Positions 47,013 through 57,440 of a DNA stretch of 64,000 nucleotides are shown here, one piece after another. A program made the translations under genes and the position numbers. The notes under the pieces were generated by a model. It was not told the origin of the DNA. It was given only the letters and a program-made list of their open reading frames with translations, and ran no database searches. Origin of the DNA: Phycisphaerae bacterium (GTDB lineage Bacteria > Planctomycetota > Phycisphaerae > SM23-33); NCBI GenBank assembly GCA_030745875.1, contig JASLNT010000075.1:1-64000 (forward strand), in the 5' to 3' direction. Every line of letters starts with the position of its first letter. Position 1 is the first letter of the stretch.

Positions 47013-49097
47013 ATGGCAAAGAAGCCCAGAAAACTTCGCAACATTGGTGTGATGGCACACATCGATGCAGGCAAGACAACCGTTACCGAGCGAATACTGT
47101 ATTTCGCCGGGCGGACCTACAAAATAGGTGAGGTCCACAACGGGACGGCCGTCATGGACTATCTCATCGAGGAGCAGCAGAGGGGTATCACCATTACCTC
47201 CGCGGCCACCACGTTTCTATGGGGCGAGACTACCGTAAACCTCATCGACACACCGGGCCACGTGGATTTCACCATCGAGGTCGAACGATCGCTGAGGGTC
47301 CTCGACGGCGCCGTCGCCGTCTTCTGTGCTGTTGGCGGGGTCGAGGCTCAGTCTGAAACTGTCTGGCGGCAGGGAGACCGCTACGGAGTACCGCGACTGT
47401 GCTTCATAAACAAACTTGACCGCATCGGCGCCGACTTCGAAACCGTCGTCAAGGAGATCGGTACACGACTCGACGCCAATCCGGTAGTCGTGCAGATTCC
47501 CATCGGCGCCGGAGAAGATTTCAAAGGGCAGATTGATCTGATAAGGAGGAAGGCATACTTCTACGATCCCGACGATGTTGCAACCATCCTCCGCGTCGAA
47601 GACGTGCCCGACGACATGGTCGAGGAGATGGAGGATCTCCGTGGCGAGATGATCGAAGCTGCCGCCGAGTGCGATGACGACCTGATGGCCGGATATGTCG
47701 CCGACGAGGTGGTCACAGAAGACCAGATCATAGCGGCGCTGCGAAAAGGTACGATTACCGGAAAGATCCAACCGGTTCTGTGCGGGTCGGCATTGAAGCA
47801 TATGGGCGTTCGCCCGCTGCTCGATGCGATTGTCGACTACCTGCCGGGTCCTCCGGACATACCTGACGTCGAAGGGCACGAGAGCCTCGAGAAGTCCAGC
47901 CCCCAGGTTATCCGCAAGAGCGACCCCGATGCGCCGTTCTCGGCTTTGGTATTCAAGTTGGCCTCCGATCAGCATGGTTACCTGAATTACGTTCGAGTTT
48001 ATAGCGGAACGTTGAAGTCCAACACGCGCGTCCTCAACAGCACCCAGAACAAGAAGGAAAACGTTACCCGCATTTGGGAGATGCACGCCAAACAGCGTAT
48101 TCGTCGCGACGAGGCGGTCGCCGGGGACATAGTGGCTTTGGTGGGCATGAACGATTCGGTCACGGGGGACACCCTCTGCGACACCAAGGCGCCGGTCGTC
48201 CTGGAACGTCTGGAGTTTCCCGATCCGGTGATCACCATGTCCATCGAACCGCGAACGAACGCCGACAAACAGGCGCTGGCAAACGCGCTCAATATCCTGC
48301 GACGCGAGGATCCGTCCTTTCGATACAGCTACAACAAGGAGACCGGTCAGAGTACGATCTCCGGAATGGGCGAATTGCATCTCGAAATCGTCAAGAACAA
48401 GCTTACTCGAGACCTCGGACTGGACGTGCATGTCGGTCGACCGAATGTCGCCTACAAAGAAACCATCCAGGCCCGCGCTACTGCCGAGGGTCGGTTCATC
48501 CGCCAGACCGGAGGCAGGGGACAGTTCGGCGTGGTGGAACTCAGCGTCGAGCCATGGCGTGACGAAGATGATGATCGGGCCATTGATTTTGTCGATGCTA
48601 CCAAGGGCGGGGTCATTCCCAAGGAATTCATCCCGTCGGTGGCTGAGGGCGTGCGAGACGCGGCAACCTGTGGTATTCTGGCGGGTTATCCCATGCGAGA
48701 CATCAGGGTTGCCCTGCTCGATGGGAAGCATCACCCGGTAGACAGCAGCGACGTGGCGTTCCGCCAGGCCGGTGCGATGGCGTTCGAAGCCGCCGTCGAA
48801 AAGGCTTCGCCGGTGTTTCTCGAACCGATAATGCGCGTTCAGGTTACGGTTCCCGAGACGTTCGTAGGTGCTGTTACCGGCGACCTTAACGCCAGGCGTT
48901 CAGAGATCCGTGATATGGTTCAGCGAGGTCAGTATCGCGTGTTGACCGCCGAGATTCCGCTGGCTGAAATGTTTGGTTATGCAACGCAGTTGCGATCCCT
49001 GACGCAGGGTCGTGGTAATAGCACAATGGAACCGCTGACGTACAGACCAACGCCGCGCCAGACTACCGGAGATATACTTCGGCGCATGGGACTTTGA
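47013..49097 (+). CDS. fusA: Elongation factor G
   Basis: The 694-residue GTPase drives translocation. It has [18 protein letters not shown] (P-loop), [22 protein letters not shown], and in domain IV the AYKET and GGRGQFG segments. The ATG at 47013 fits the conserved N-terminus [20 protein letters not shown]. An in-frame upstream extension exists but does not look like EF-G. Confidence 0.98.
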   Translation: MAKKPRKLRNIGVMAHIDAGKTTVTERILYFAGRTYKIGEVHNGTAVMDYLIEEQQRGITITSAATTFLWGETTVNLIDTPGHVDFTIEVERSLRVLDGAVAVFCAVGGVEAQSETVWRQGDRYGVPRLCFINKLDRIGADFETVVKEIGTRLDANPVVVQIPIGAGEDFKGQIDLIRRKAYFYDPDDVATILRVEDVPDDMVEEMEDLRGEMIEAAAECDDDLMAGYVADEVVTEDQIIAALRKGTITGKIQPVLCGSALKHMGVRPLLDAIVDYLPGPPDIPDVEGHESLEKSSPQVIRKSDPDAPFSALVFKLASDQHGYLNYVRVYSGTLKSNTRVLNSTQNKKENVTRIWEMHAKQRIRRDEAVAGDIVALVGMNDSVTGDTLCDTKAPVVLERLEFPDPVITMSIEPRTNADKQALANALNILRREDPSFRYSYNKETGQSTISGMGELHLEIVKNKLTRDLGLDVHVGRPNVAYKETIQARATAEGRFIRQTGGRGQFGVVELSVEPWRDEDDDRAIDFVDATKGGVIPKEFIPSVAEGVRDAATCGILAGYPMRDIRVALLDGKHHPVDSSDVAFRQAGAMAFEAAVEKASPVFLEPIMRVQVTVPETFVGAVTGDLNARRSEIRDMVQRGQYRVLTAEIPLAEMFGYATQLRSLTQGRGNSTMEPLTYRPTPRQTTGDILRRMGL

Positions 49098-49128
49098 GAG
49101 AAAAAATGAAAAAAAGGAAAGTTCATTG

Positions 49129-49156
49129 TTGACAGGGACTTTTCGTTGCGTATCCT
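49129..49156 (+). promoter_or_regulatory. Strong sigma70-type promoter of the S10-spc-alpha unit
   Basis: TTGACA and TATCCT are spaced by 16 nt, with A-tracts upstream (49101-49120) resembling an UP element. It lies about 95 nt before rpsJ. Its form closely matches the promoter before tRNA-Thr. Confidence 0.85.
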
Positions 49157-49223
49157 AGTAGGACTCTCCACATTGGCCCGGATTGGCATGGGTCGTTTCA
49201 GAGAGTTTCGGAGACGTCATTGC

Positions 49224-49532
49224 ATGGTGCAAGATAAGATTAGAATTAGAATGGAAGCCTATGACCACCGGGCGCTGGATAGTTCGGCTAAAGAAATAGT
49301 CGATCACGCCGAGCGCACCGGCGCCAGGGTTCGCGGACCGATTCCGCTGCCTACCAGGATCGAACGATACACCGTACTGCGGAGTCCTCACGTGGACAAG
49401 AAGTCACGCGAGCAGTTCGAGATGCGAACCCATAAGCGGATTATAGACATCTACGAGCCGACCGTCCGGACAATCGAAGCGCTCAACCGCCTGGTTGTAC
49501 CGGCAGGGGTTTTCATCAAGATCAAGGCATAG
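49224..49532 (+). CDS. rpsJ: 30S ribosomal protein S10
   Basis: The 102-residue protein has [21 protein letters not shown], and [19 protein letters not shown], all standard for S10. The ATG follows GGAG by 10 nt; longer frames upstream are not supported. It also serves in NusB-NusE antitermination complexes in other bacteria. Confidence 0.98.
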   Translation: MVQDKIRIRMEAYDHRALDSSAKEIVDHAERTGARVRGPIPLPTRIERYTVLRSPHVDKKSREQFEMRTHKRIIDIYEPTVRTIEALNRLVVPAGVFIKIKA

Positions 49533-49592
49533 TGTCGGTACGGAACATCTGACGGTTACGCCCGCTACCAACAGCCCACTTGGAACAAGACG

Positions 49593-50477
49593 ATGCTGAC
49601 AGCACTGCTAGGAAAAAAAATTGGCATGACTCAGGTATACGACGATGCCGGTGTACTACACCCGGTCACCGTCGTCCAGGCCGGACCGTGTCCCGTACTC
49701 CAGGTCAAGACCGTCGAATCGGACGGGTACGACGCCGTGCAGCTTGGTTTCGGAGACGTCAAGGCACACAGGGCAACCAGGCCCCTGATCGGTCACGCCA
49801 AAAAGGCCGGAGTCAAACCGCAGAAGTTCGTTCGCGAAGTTCGCCTCGATGCACCTGACCAGGACATTGCACCGGGACAGAGGATCACCGTTGATATATT
49901 TGACGGTATCTATTTTGTCGACGTGATCGGCACGAGCAAGGGCAAGGGGTTCGCTGGTGTCATGAAGCGATATAACTTCGGCGGACAGGGCGCTTCCCAC
50001 GGTGTCGAGCGAAAGCATCGCAGCATCGGTTCGATCGCCAGCCACGGTACCAACGCCGGTACCGGTCCAAAACCGAAAAAAGGCAAGCGGATGAGTGGGC
50101 ACATGGGGATGGACAAAACCACCAGCCGCAATCACCGCCTCATCAATATCGACAAAGAAAACAATCTCCTGCTCATCAAGGGTGCGGTACCAGGACCCAA
50201 CGGTACGTTCGTGCAGGTTAGAGTTTCCACCACAGCCAAGGCCAACGCCAAGGCCCGCATCCAGGCAGAGGAAAAGGCTGTGGCCGAAAAGATCAAGGCC
50301 GCTGAGGAAAAGGCAGAAGCCGCCGCCAAGGCCGCCGCTGATAAGGCAGAAGCCATCGCCAAAGCCGCCACGGACAAGGCAGAAGCCGCCGCCAAGACCG
50401 CCGCGGACAAGATAGAAGCAGAAGCAGAGGTCGAGGACAACGTAGAGCCCAAGACCGACGCCAAAGATGCGGAATAA
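49593..50477 (+). CDS. rplC: 50S ribosomal protein L3 with C-terminal helical tail
   Basis: Residues 1 to about 220 are a standard L3 (LLGKKIGMTQVYDDAG start; GSIASHGTNAGTGPKPKKGKRMSGHMG). From about 223 to 294 the protein adds an Ala/Lys/Glu-rich tail with repeats like AADKAEAIAKAATDKAEAAA, ending acidic (EAEVEDNVEP). Normal L3 proteins end near 210-220. The tail should form a long helix and would project from the subunit. Confidence 0.97.
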   Translation: MLTALLGKKIGMTQVYDDAGVLHPVTVVQAGPCPVLQVKTVESDGYDAVQLGFGDVKAHRATRPLIGHAKKAGVKPQKFVREVRLDAPDQDIAPGQRITVDIFDGIYFVDVIGTSKGKGFAGVMKRYNFGGQGASHGVERKHRSIGSIASHGTNAGTGPKPKKGKRMSGHMGMDKTTSRNHRLINIDKENNLLLIKGAVPGPNGTFVQVRVSTTAKANAKARIQAEEKAVAEKIKAAEEKAEAAAKAAADKAEAIAKAATDKAEAAAKTAADKIEAEAEVEDNVEPKTDAKDAE

Positions 50478-50501
50478 CCAGACCAACGGGATAAATCGGT
50501 A

Positions 50502-51125
50502 ATGTTGGAAGTTCCAGTATACAACACGGAAGGCAAGCAAATTGAGACGCTGTCGGTTGGCGACGAGGCCTTCGGCACGAGGGTGAACACTGCGCTGCTG
50601 AAGCAGGCGGTTGTCGCCTATCATGCCAACAAGCGACAGGGTACCGCCGCTACCAAATCCCGCGGAATGGTTGAAGGTTCGACCAAGAAGCTTTTCCGCC
50701 AGAAGGGAACGGGCAATGCCCGCCGCGGTTCGATAAGGACCAACGTACTTCGCGGAGGCGGCATGGCTTTTGCCAAACGCCGTAGAGATTTCCGCAAGAA
50801 ACTCCCCAAGAAAATGAGGCTCGCCGCTCGTAAGACTGCAATTCTCGCCAAAATTCTCGGCAATGACCTCGCCGTAGTCGATGGACTAGTCTGCGAGGCG
50901 CCCAAGACCAGCCAAATGGCCGAACTGCTGAGTAACCTCAGTATCAATCGCAGTTGCCTGCTGGCGCTGCACCAGCGCGACACGAACATATACCTGTCCA
51001 GCCGGAACCTGCAGGATCTGACAGTTCGCATCACTGAAGAACTCAATGCTTTCGATATTGCCACGCGGCAGAAAATGCTGATTACCCGCGAAGCGATGGA
51101 AATGCTGATGGGACAGGAAGACTGA
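50502..51125 (+). CDS. rplD: 50S ribosomal protein L4
   Basis: The 207-residue protein has the L4 extended loop (KLFRQKGTGNARRGSIRTN, then RGGGMAF), which lines the peptide exit tunnel. It follows rplC by 24 nt and overlaps nothing; rplW begins 3 nt after it. Confidence 0.97.
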   Translation: MLEVPVYNTEGKQIETLSVGDEAFGTRVNTALLKQAVVAYHANKRQGTAATKSRGMVEGSTKKLFRQKGTGNARRGSIRTNVLRGGGMAFAKRRRDFRKKLPKKMRLAARKTAILAKILGNDLAVVDGLVCEAPKTSQMAELLSNLSINRSCLLALHQRDTNIYLSSRNLQDLTVRITEELNAFDIATRQKMLITREAMEMLMGQED

Positions 51126-51128
51126 ACG

Positions 51129-51413
51129 ATGAAAAACGATATATATTCCATCATCATTCGCCCGCTGGTAACAGAGAAGAGTACCCACCTCAGCGAGAAG
51201 CGAAACGACTATGCGTTCGTAGTGGCTTGGGGCGCTAACAAGGCGCAGATCAAGCAGGCTATCGAGAAGATATACAAGGTCAGGGTCAAGTCCGTACGGA
51301 CGGCCAACCGCAAGGGAAAGCCCCGTCGGCAAGGCCGCAATACGGGCACAACCGCCAGATGGAAAAAGGCGATCGTGCATCTGCATGAGGACTACCGCAT
51401 CGACCTGTTCTAG
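51129..51413 (+). CDS. rplW: 50S ribosomal protein L23
   Basis: The 94-residue protein has [19 protein letters not shown] near the start and the C-terminal loop ([20 protein letters not shown]). It forms the tunnel-exit platform used by SRP and trigger factor. Confidence 0.97.
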   Translation: MKNDIYSIIIRPLVTEKSTHLSEKRNDYAFVVAWGANKAQIKQAIEKIYKVRVKSVRTANRKGKPRRQGRNTGTTARWKKAIVHLHEDYRIDLF

Positions 51414-51441
51414 CGGACTCCAGATCAAGGCAAGAAGCATC

Positions 51442-52293
51442 ATGGCGATCAAAAAATACAAACCGACCTCTGCGGGAAGACGAAACAGCTCGGTCAACGA
51501 GTTCGCCGAGGTTACGAAATCCAGACCGGAGAAGTCGCTCCTCAAACCGCTGAAGAAAAAGGGCGGGCGCAACCACAGTGGAAAGATCACCGCCAGGCAC
51601 CGCGGCGGCGGACACAAGCGGATGTATCGAGTGATCGATTTCAAGCGTAACAAGGACGACGTTGCCGCCGAAGTGATCGGAATAGAATACGATCCCAACC
51701 GGAGTTGTAATATCGCCCTGGTCCAGTATGAAGACGGAGAAAAACGGTACATCCTGGCGCCGGTCGGTCTCGAGGACGGACAGAAGATCTTCAGCGGCGA
51801 GAAGTGTGAGCCCAGAGTCGGAAACTGCATGCCGCTGAGCAATATCCCGCTGGGTATGGAAGTACACAATGTGGAAATGAGACCCGGGCAGGGCGGTAAG
51901 ATGGTCCGAACCGCCGGCGGGTCGGCGAGGTTGGGCGGAAGAGATGGAAAGTACGCTCACCTGATCCTGCCCTCGGGCGAAATGAGAATGATCAACATCG
52001 CCTGCCGTGCGACTATCGGGCAGGTAGGCAACGTCGAGCATCAGGGCGTACGTCTCGGTAAGGCCGGACGTAAACGCCACCTGGGACGCCGCCCTCACGT
52101 TCGCGGGACGGCGATGAACCCCGTGGCGCATCCGATGGGCGGTGGAGAAGGACGCCGGGCAGGCGGAAGACAACCCTGTTCGCCCACCGGAAAACTGTCC
52201 AAAGGTGGAAAGACCAGGCGAAAAAAGAAGGCTTCAAACAAACTGATCCTGCGACGGCGCAGGAATGTCCGTCACGGACAACTGACACTGTAA
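51442..52293 (+). CDS. rplB: 50S ribosomal protein L2
   Basis: The 283-residue protein has [18 protein letters not shown] and the peptidyl-transferase-near C-terminal [17 protein letters not shown]. The ATG at 51442 gives the standard start [14 protein letters not shown]; a longer frame overlaps rplW. Confidence 0.98.
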   Translation: MAIKKYKPTSAGRRNSSVNEFAEVTKSRPEKSLLKPLKKKGGRNHSGKITARHRGGGHKRMYRVIDFKRNKDDVAAEVIGIEYDPNRSCNIALVQYEDGEKRYILAPVGLEDGQKIFSGEKCEPRVGNCMPLSNIPLGMEVHNVEMRPGQGGKMVRTAGGSARLGGRDGKYAHLILPSGEMRMINIACRATIGQVGNVEHQGVRLGKAGRKRHLGRRPHVRGTAMNPVAHPMGGGEGRRAGGRQPCSPTGKLSKGGKTRRKKKASNKLILRRRRNVRHGQLTL

Positions 52294-52317
52294 ACCGGCC
52301 TACAAGAGTAGCAGAAG

Positions 52318-52584
52318 ATGACCAGAAGCGCAAAAAAAGGCCCATACGTCGACGAGAAACTGTACAGGAAGGTTATGAAGGCCAAGGAGTCCGGCGGGCG
52401 GGAGGCCATCAAAACCTGGTGTCGGGCGTGTACCATCGTCCCGGAGTTTATCGGCGAGACGTTCATGGTGCATAACGGAAAGACATTCCTCCGCGTATTG
52501 GTTACCGAGGATATGGTCGGACACAAGCTTGGCGAGTTCAGTCCCACGCGTATGTTCCGTGGACACAGCGGAAGAAAGAGATAG
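52318..52584 (+). CDS. rpsS: 30S ribosomal protein S19
   Basis: The 88-residue protein has the standard [17 protein letters not shown] start and the end [16 protein letters not shown]. It lies in the 30S head with S13. Confidence 0.97.
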   Translation: MTRSAKKGPYVDEKLYRKVMKAKESGGREAIKTWCRACTIVPEFIGETFMVHNGKTFLRVLVTEDMVGHKLGEFSPTRMFRGHSGRKR

Positions 52585-52645
52585 CACAACCGAGTATCTA
52601 ACCCCACAGGCCCCGCGGGCCCCGGGAAGCAAGGATTACTGAAAG

Positions 52646-52975
52646 ATGGCTTGGCGAGCAGTACATAGATTTGCGAGAATCAGTCCACGAAAGGTCAAGT
52701 TGATGACTGACCTCATCCGCGGACGCGACGTTCAGGACGCTTTGAACGTCTTGAAATTCATGCCCCAGCGTGCGGCGGTTCTGGTTTCGCAGGTATTGAC
52801 CAGTGCGGTGGCCAACGCGAACGAAGCAGAAGCCGACGTCGATAAATTGTACGTGGAAACGGCGAAGGCTGATGAAGGGCCTACGATGAAGAGGTTTCGA
52901 CCGAAAGACCGCGGACGGGCACACCCGATCATGAAACGAACCAGCCACATAACCGTTGTGGTCGAGGAAGAATAG
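52646..52975 (+). CDS. rplV: 50S ribosomal protein L22
   Basis: The 109-residue protein has RFARISPRKVKLMTDLIRG near the start and the beta-hairpin that reaches the exit tunnel (ETAKADEGPTMKRFRPKDRG). Its end IMKRTSHITVVVEE is standard. Confidence 0.97.
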   Translation: MAWRAVHRFARISPRKVKLMTDLIRGRDVQDALNVLKFMPQRAAVLVSQVLTSAVANANEAEADVDKLYVETAKADEGPTMKRFRPKDRGRAHPIMKRTSHITVVVEEE

Positions 52976-52989
52976 GAAGTCAGGCGACT

Positions 52990-53913
52990 ATGGGCCAAAA
53001 AGTAAACCCAACTGGATTTCGCACCGGTATAACCATCGGATGGAAAAGCCGCTGGTTTGCACCGAAGAGCAACTTCGGAGAGTTTCTCGTCGAGGACGAG
53101 AAGATCCGGCGCTTCGTCGATCAGCGGCTCAACCGCCAGCCTCCTTACGCGGCCGTCAGCAGCGTCGAGATCGATCGGACACGCGAAGAAGTCAAGGTGT
53201 CGTTGCGAACCGCCAGGCCAGGGCTTGTTATCGGGCCAAAGGGTGCAGAGGTCGAAAAACTCAAAGAGGCCCTCGAAGACCTCACCGACCGACGGGTTAA
53301 CATCAATATTATCGAGATCAGAAATCCCGATCTCGAAGCCAACCTGGTAGCCGAAGGAATCTCAGAACAAATCAAGCGGCGTGCCAGTTTCCGTCGCGTG
53401 ATCAAGCAGCGTGCCGATGCCTGCATGCAGGCGGGTGCCAAGGGCGTCAAGATAACCGTTGGCGGACGCCTCGGCGGAGCGGAAATCGCGCGATCGGAAA
53501 CCCAGATTCGCGGTTCGATCCCGCTGCATACGCTCGAAGCCGACGTAGACTACGGATTCGCACTGGCCATTACAACATACGGTAGTGTTGGCGTCAAAGT
53601 CTGGATCTTCCGCGGGATGTTTGGCGAGGAAGAAGAGACCACCGACACCCAACAAGCCGCGATGACCCGCGCGAGACGCAGGTATCAGCAGCGCGACGGT
53701 GGCGGTCCAGGCGGTCCTGGCGGCGGTGGCGGTGGACGCTCCCCGAGATCGCAGAGTCCGCGCCGCGAGAAAACAAGCAGCGCTCCGGCGGCGTCTGGCG
53801 CACCGGATCAGCCCGCGGCGAGTCCTCCGCCAGCCGGCGGCGAGGCTCCGGCGCCCGAGGCGCCCAAGGGCGATGCGGTTGCGGATACACCCAATAGTGA
53901 GTCAAAAGAGTAA
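52990..53913 (+). CDS. rpsC: 30S ribosomal protein S3 with Gly/Pro/Ala-rich tail
   Basis: Residues 1 to about 230 form a standard S3: KVNPTGFRTGI start, the KH domain with VIGPKGAEVEKLK, and EGISEQIKRRASFRRV. From about 234 to 307 there is a low-complexity tail with a GGPGGPGGGGGG stretch, then a basic SPRSQSPRREK, then an Ala/Pro-rich end. Usual bacterial S3 ends near 210-235. S3 lies near the mRNA entry site, so the tail could touch incoming mRNA. Confidence 0.97.
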   Translation: MGQKVNPTGFRTGITIGWKSRWFAPKSNFGEFLVEDEKIRRFVDQRLNRQPPYAAVSSVEIDRTREEVKVSLRTARPGLVIGPKGAEVEKLKEALEDLTDRRVNINIIEIRNPDLEANLVAEGISEQIKRRASFRRVIKQRADACMQAGAKGVKITVGGRLGGAEIARSETQIRGSIPLHTLEADVDYGFALAITTYGSVGVKVWIFRGMFGEEEETTDTQQAAMTRARRRYQQRDGGGPGGPGGGGGGRSPRSQSPRREKTSSAPAASGAPDQPAASPPPAGGEAPAPEAPKGDAVADTPNSESKE

Positions 53914-53929
53914 GTAGGCAGGTGCAGAC

Positions 53930-54343
53930 ATGGCAATGATGCCAAAAAGAATCAAGCATCGAAAGCAGATGCGCGGAAAGATGAATGGGTTCGCCACTCG
54001 CGGGCAGACCGTTGCTTTCGGTGACTATGGAATACAGAGCCTCGAAGCGCACTGGATAACCGCCAGGCAACTCGAAGCCGGTCGAGTCGCAGCTACTCAC
54101 TACCTCCACCGTGAGGGCAAGGTATACATCAGGGTCTTTCCCGACAAGCCCATAAGTTCCAAACCGTTGGAAACTCGAATGGGTAAAGGCAAGGGCGAGA
54201 CTAAAGACTGGGTCGCGTGCGTTAAGCCCGGGACGGTCCTGTTCGAAATCGGCGGTGTGGACGACGAAACGGCCAAGCAGGCCCTGGTCCGCGTAGCACA
54301 CAAAATGCCCGTGCGTTGCCGCCTCCTGGCCAGAAGGGCATGA
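53930..54343 (+). CDS. rplP: 50S ribosomal protein L16
   Basis: The 137-residue protein starts MAMMPKRIKHRKQMRGKM and contains FGDYGIQSLEAHWITARQLE, both L16 hallmarks. The C-terminal AHKMPVRCRLLARR is also standard. It binds near the A site of the large subunit. Confidence 0.97.
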   Translation: MAMMPKRIKHRKQMRGKMNGFATRGQTVAFGDYGIQSLEAHWITARQLEAGRVAATHYLHREGKVYIRVFPDKPISSKPLETRMGKGKGETKDWVACVKPGTVLFEIGGVDDETAKQALVRVAHKMPVRCRLLARRA

Positions 54344-54362
54344 CTCCGAAGGTGTCTCGACG

Positions 54363-54593
54363 ATGAAGATAAACGAAGTAAGAGCATTGAGTCCGGAAGA
54401 GTTGAGCAACGAACTGGATCGCCTGAAGCGACACTTGTTCGACCTTAGGGCACAGGCCGTTACGGAACGCCTGGAAGATCCCACGATGATCTCCAAGGCC
54501 AAGACGGATATCGCAAGATTGCTGACGGTACAGCACCAGCGTGAGCTGGAGTCCGCCGTCGAAGAAGAACCGTCATTGAGCGAGAGTAAATGA
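54363..54593 (+). CDS. rpmC: 50S ribosomal protein L29
   Basis: The 76-residue protein has EVRALSPEELSNELDRLKRH and LFDLRAQAVTERLEDP, typical of the two-helix L29. It ends in an acidic tail. Its stop overlaps the rpsQ start (ATGA, 54590-54593). Confidence 0.96.
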   Translation: MKINEVRALSPEELSNELDRLKRHLFDLRAQAVTERLEDPTMISKAKTDIARLLTVQHQRELESAVEEEPSLSESK

Positions 54594-54874
54594 GCGATAC
54601 ACAAACGACAGACAAGCAGAGAGTCCAGACAGGCCGGAAAACCGGTCGGGTCGGGAAGATCAGCGGAATCAAGACCATCAGAGTTGATGTGGACAGTCTG
54701 ACGAAACACCCCCTGTACCACAAGTACGTTCACAAACGTACGCGGTTGGCGGTTCACGACCCCGAGAGTATCGCGGTAGTGGGCGACTTGGTGGAAATCG
54801 TTCCGTGCCGTCCGATCAGCAAGAACAAGACTTGGCGGTTGGTGCGGATCATCCGTCACGACGACGCTGTATAG
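54590..54874 (+). CDS. rpsQ: 30S ribosomal protein S17
   Basis: The 94-residue protein has an N-terminal about 15-residue extension, then the OB-fold core (GRVGKISGIKTIRV, HPLYHKYVHKRTRLAVHDP, GDLVEIVPCRPISKNKTWR). The start is fixed by 4-nt overlap with rpmC. Confidence 0.97.
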   Translation: MSDTQTTDKQRVQTGRKTGRVGKISGIKTIRVDVDSLTKHPLYHKYVHKRTRLAVHDPESIAVVGDLVEIVPCRPISKNKTWRLVRIIRHDDAV

Positions 54875-54900
54875 CGGGTTTGCAGTAAAGGACTTTACCT

Positions 54901-55290
54901 GTGATCCAGGCAGAAACAAGGTTAGAAGTGGCTGACAACAGCGGAGCCCAGATAGTGGGTTGCATACGCGTGCTTGGCGGTTCGACAAGGCGAAAACGCA
55001 CCTATAAGCGCCGCACGGCTTCTATCGGGCAGATTGTTATCTGTTCGGTCAAGAAAGCATCGCCTGGCGGTGAGATCAAGAAGGGCGAGATCGTAAGGTG
55101 CGTGATCGTGCGAACCGCCCATCCTATTCGAAGAACAGACGGCAGCTACGTTCGCTTCGACAAGAACGCCGTAGTCATAGTCGATGCCGATGGAAATCCG
55201 CGAGGTACCCGAATATTCGGGGCTGTCGCGAGAGAGCTAAGGGAGTTGAACTTCATGAAGATCGTCTCCCTTGCCAATGAGGTAGTGTAA
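54901..55290 (+). CDS. rplN: 50S ribosomal protein L14
   Basis: The 129-residue protein begins at a GTG preceded by AGGA at 8 nt. The start [17 protein letters not shown] and the end [20 protein letters not shown] are diagnostic. It forms an intersubunit bridge. Confidence 0.97.
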   Translation: MIQAETRLEVADNSGAQIVGCIRVLGGSTRRKRTYKRRTASIGQIVICSVKKASPGGEIKKGEIVRCVIVRTAHPIRRTDGSYVRFDKNAVVIVDADGNPRGTRIFGAVARELRELNFMKIVSLANEVV

Positions 55291-55292
55291 TA

Positions 55293-55628
55293 ATGGCCAG
55301 ACACATAGTTAAAGGTGATATGGTCAAGGTCCTCGCCGGAGACGACCGCGGTAAGGTCGGCGAGGTGATGGCGGTTTATCCTTCCAGGGGTAAGGTGCTC
55401 GTCCAGGGCGTTAATCGCGTCTACAGGCACCTGCGTCCCTCGAGGAAGCACCCCCAGGGCGGGCGAATCCAGAAGGAGATGCCCGTTCACATCTCCAACG
55501 TGTTGCCTGTTGATCCCAAGACCGATCAGGCCACGCGGGTTGGAGTTCGCATCAACGCGGACGGAAGTAAAGAGCGAATCGCACGGAAGTCCGGCGAATC
55601 CCTCGGAATTATGAGAAAGGCCAAGTAA
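55293..55628 (+). CDS. rplX: 50S ribosomal protein L24
   Basis: The 111-residue protein has a KOW motif (VKGDMVKVLAGDDRGKVGEV) and the following VLVQGVNRVYRHLRPS. It starts 2 nt after rplN. Early assembly protein of the 50S. Confidence 0.97.
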   Translation: MARHIVKGDMVKVLAGDDRGKVGEVMAVYPSRGKVLVQGVNRVYRHLRPSRKHPQGGRIQKEMPVHISNVLPVDPKTDQATRVGVRINADGSKERIARKSGESLGIMRKAK

Positions 55629-55643
55629 GGCCGGGTTCTAAAG

Positions 55644-56189
55644 ATGCAACCACGCTTATTAGAAAAATACCGAAACGATGTCCTTCCGGCCCTGACCGAG
55701 CGGTTTGGGTACAAGAACCGCCTGTCGATCCCGAAGGTCGAGAAGGTAGTGGTTTCTATGGGAATGGGCAAAGCCCACGAAGAGAAGGGCAAGCTGGAAA
55801 CAGCCCAGAAGCAATTGGCGCTGATCGCCGGGCAGAACCCGATTGTCACCAAGGCCAAAATGTCCGTCAGTAACTTCAAGCTCCGCGAAGGTATGGACGT
55901 GGGATTGAAGGTTACTCTCAGAGGCGCCAGGATGTACGAGTTCCTCGATCGGATGATCTCGCTGGCGATCCCCAGGGTCAAGGACTTCCGCGGATTAAAC
56001 GCCTCGAGTTTCGACGGAAGAGGCAACTATAACATGGGATTCACCGAGCAGTCGGTTTTTCCCGAGATCGATCCGTCCAGCGTGACCTTCATGCAGGGTA
56101 TGAACGTGGCGATCCAGACCAGCGCCGACAGCGATGAAGAGGCCCGCGAACTGCTGACCCTGATGGGCATGCCGTTCCGCACAGATTGA
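55644..56189 (+). CDS. rplE: 50S ribosomal protein L5
   Basis: The 181-residue protein has L5 motifs: [49 protein letters not shown] and [14 protein letters not shown]. It binds 5S rRNA. Confidence 0.97.
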   Translation: MQPRLLEKYRNDVLPALTERFGYKNRLSIPKVEKVVVSMGMGKAHEEKGKLETAQKQLALIAGQNPIVTKAKMSVSNFKLREGMDVGLKVTLRGARMYEFLDRMISLAIPRVKDFRGLNASSFDGRGNYNMGFTEQSVFPEIDPSSVTFMQGMNVAIQTSADSDEEARELLTLMGMPFRTD

Positions 56190-56206
56190 GGACGTTGGAG
56201 AAGTTT

Positions 56207-56392
56207 ATGGCGACTAGCGCACAAATAGCTAAATCAAAACGACCGCCGAAGTTTTCAACCAGGCGGATTCGACGGTGCCAGCTTTGTGGCAGGCCCCGGA
56301 GTATCTACAGGAAGTTTCGAATATGCCGGATCTGTCTGAGAGAGCTTGCCCACGCGGGCAAAATCCCCGGACTGAAAAAGGCCAGTTGGTAA
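56207..56392 (+). CDS. rpsZ: 30S ribosomal protein S14, zinc-binding type (type Z)
   Basis: The 61-residue short S14 has zinc ligands CQLC (about 28-31) and CRIC (about 44-47). The end [18 protein letters not shown] is diagnostic. The ATG at 56207 follows GGAGAAG; a frame opening 7 codons earlier overlaps rplE. Confidence 0.97.
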   Translation: MATSAQIAKSKRPPKFSTRRIRRCQLCGRPRSIYRKFRICRICLRELAHAGKIPGLKKASW

Positions 56393-56408
56393 ACAGGAAG
56401 CAGCGCTG

Positions 56409-56807
56409 ATGAGTTTGTCCGATCCCATAGCTGATATGCTGACACGAATTCGCAACGCACTTGCAGCCAGGCACGACGTAGTTAATATCCGCGCCTCGAA
56501 GGTCTGCCAGGGTGTCTGCCAGGTCCTTAAGGATGAAGGATACATTCTGGACTTCAAACGCGTTGAGGACAATAAGCAGGGCTTGTTGCGAGTCTATTTG
56601 AAGTACGGTCCCAGAGGCGAAGATGTCGTCACTGACGTGAAGCGTGCTTCGCGACCGGGCCGGCGGGTTTATTCCGGGGTGGATGGAATTCCACGCCCGA
56701 TGGGCGGACTGGGCATAGCGATTGTTTCGACGTCTCAAGGCGTTCTGAGCGACCGGAAGTGTCGCGAATTGAAGGTCGGCGGCGAAGTCTTGTGTACAGT
56801 GTGCTGA
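56409..56807 (+). CDS. rpsH: 30S ribosomal protein S8
   Basis: The 132-residue protein has DPIADMLTRIRNALAA and the C-terminal IVSTSQGVLSDRKCRE plus GGEVLCTVC, the standard S8 ends. In E. coli S8 regulates the spc operon. Confidence 0.97.
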   Translation: MSLSDPIADMLTRIRNALAARHDVVNIRASKVCQGVCQVLKDEGYILDFKRVEDNKQGLLRVYLKYGPRGEDVVTDVKRASRPGRRVYSGVDGIPRPMGGLGIAIVSTSQGVLSDRKCRELKVGGEVLCTVC

Positions 56808-56820
56808 CGAGGTAACAACG

Positions 56821-57399
56821 ATGTCGCGTATTGGCAAAAAACCGATTACCATTCCCAGCGGTGCGACAGTTACGCTTAACCAGCGAACTGTTTCGGTCGA
56901 AGGGCCCAAGGGAAAACTCTCCTGGACCCACCGTCCGGAAGTCGCCGTGGAAATAAACGAAGCCGACAAGGTCATAACCGTCTCGCGCGGCGAGGACGAT
57001 CGATTCAGCCGATCGCTGCACGGACTGACCCGCAGCCTGATCGCCAACATGATCGAAGGTTGCACCAAAGGCTTTGTCCGCGGGCTGGAAGTATATGGTG
57101 TCGGGTATGGAGTGCAGTTGCAGGGCAATAAGTTGATCGTCAACTGCGGGTACAGTCATCCGGTGGTCTTTGAAGTACCTCCCGGCGTGACCGTTGAAAT
57201 ACAGACTCCTCAGGCCAGAGGCGATACGGACCCGGCGAAGTTTACCGTTTCCGGACCTGACAAGCAGGCTGTCGGGCAACTGGCGGCGAAAGTCCGTATG
57301 GCTCGCAAGCCCGAACCTTACAAGGGCAAGGGTATACGGTATGCGGGCGAGTATGTGCGTCGCAAGGTCGGAAAGGCCTTTGCCGGTACCGGCGCATAG
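56821..57399 (+). CDS. rplF: 50S ribosomal protein L6
   Basis: The 192-residue protein has the duplicated L6 domain with [18 protein letters not shown] and the C-terminal signature [19 protein letters not shown]. It lies near the factor-binding region of the 50S. Confidence 0.97.
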   Translation: MSRIGKKPITIPSGATVTLNQRTVSVEGPKGKLSWTHRPEVAVEINEADKVITVSRGEDDRFSRSLHGLTRSLIANMIEGCTKGFVRGLEVYGVGYGVQLQGNKLIVNCGYSHPVVFEVPPGVTVEIQTPQARGDTDPAKFTVSGPDKQAVGQLAAKVRMARKPEPYKGKGIRYAGEYVRRKVGKAFAGTGA

Positions 57400-57440
57400 T
57401 TGCGAAGTTATTGACACTGACCCCATGTGGGATACGAATC

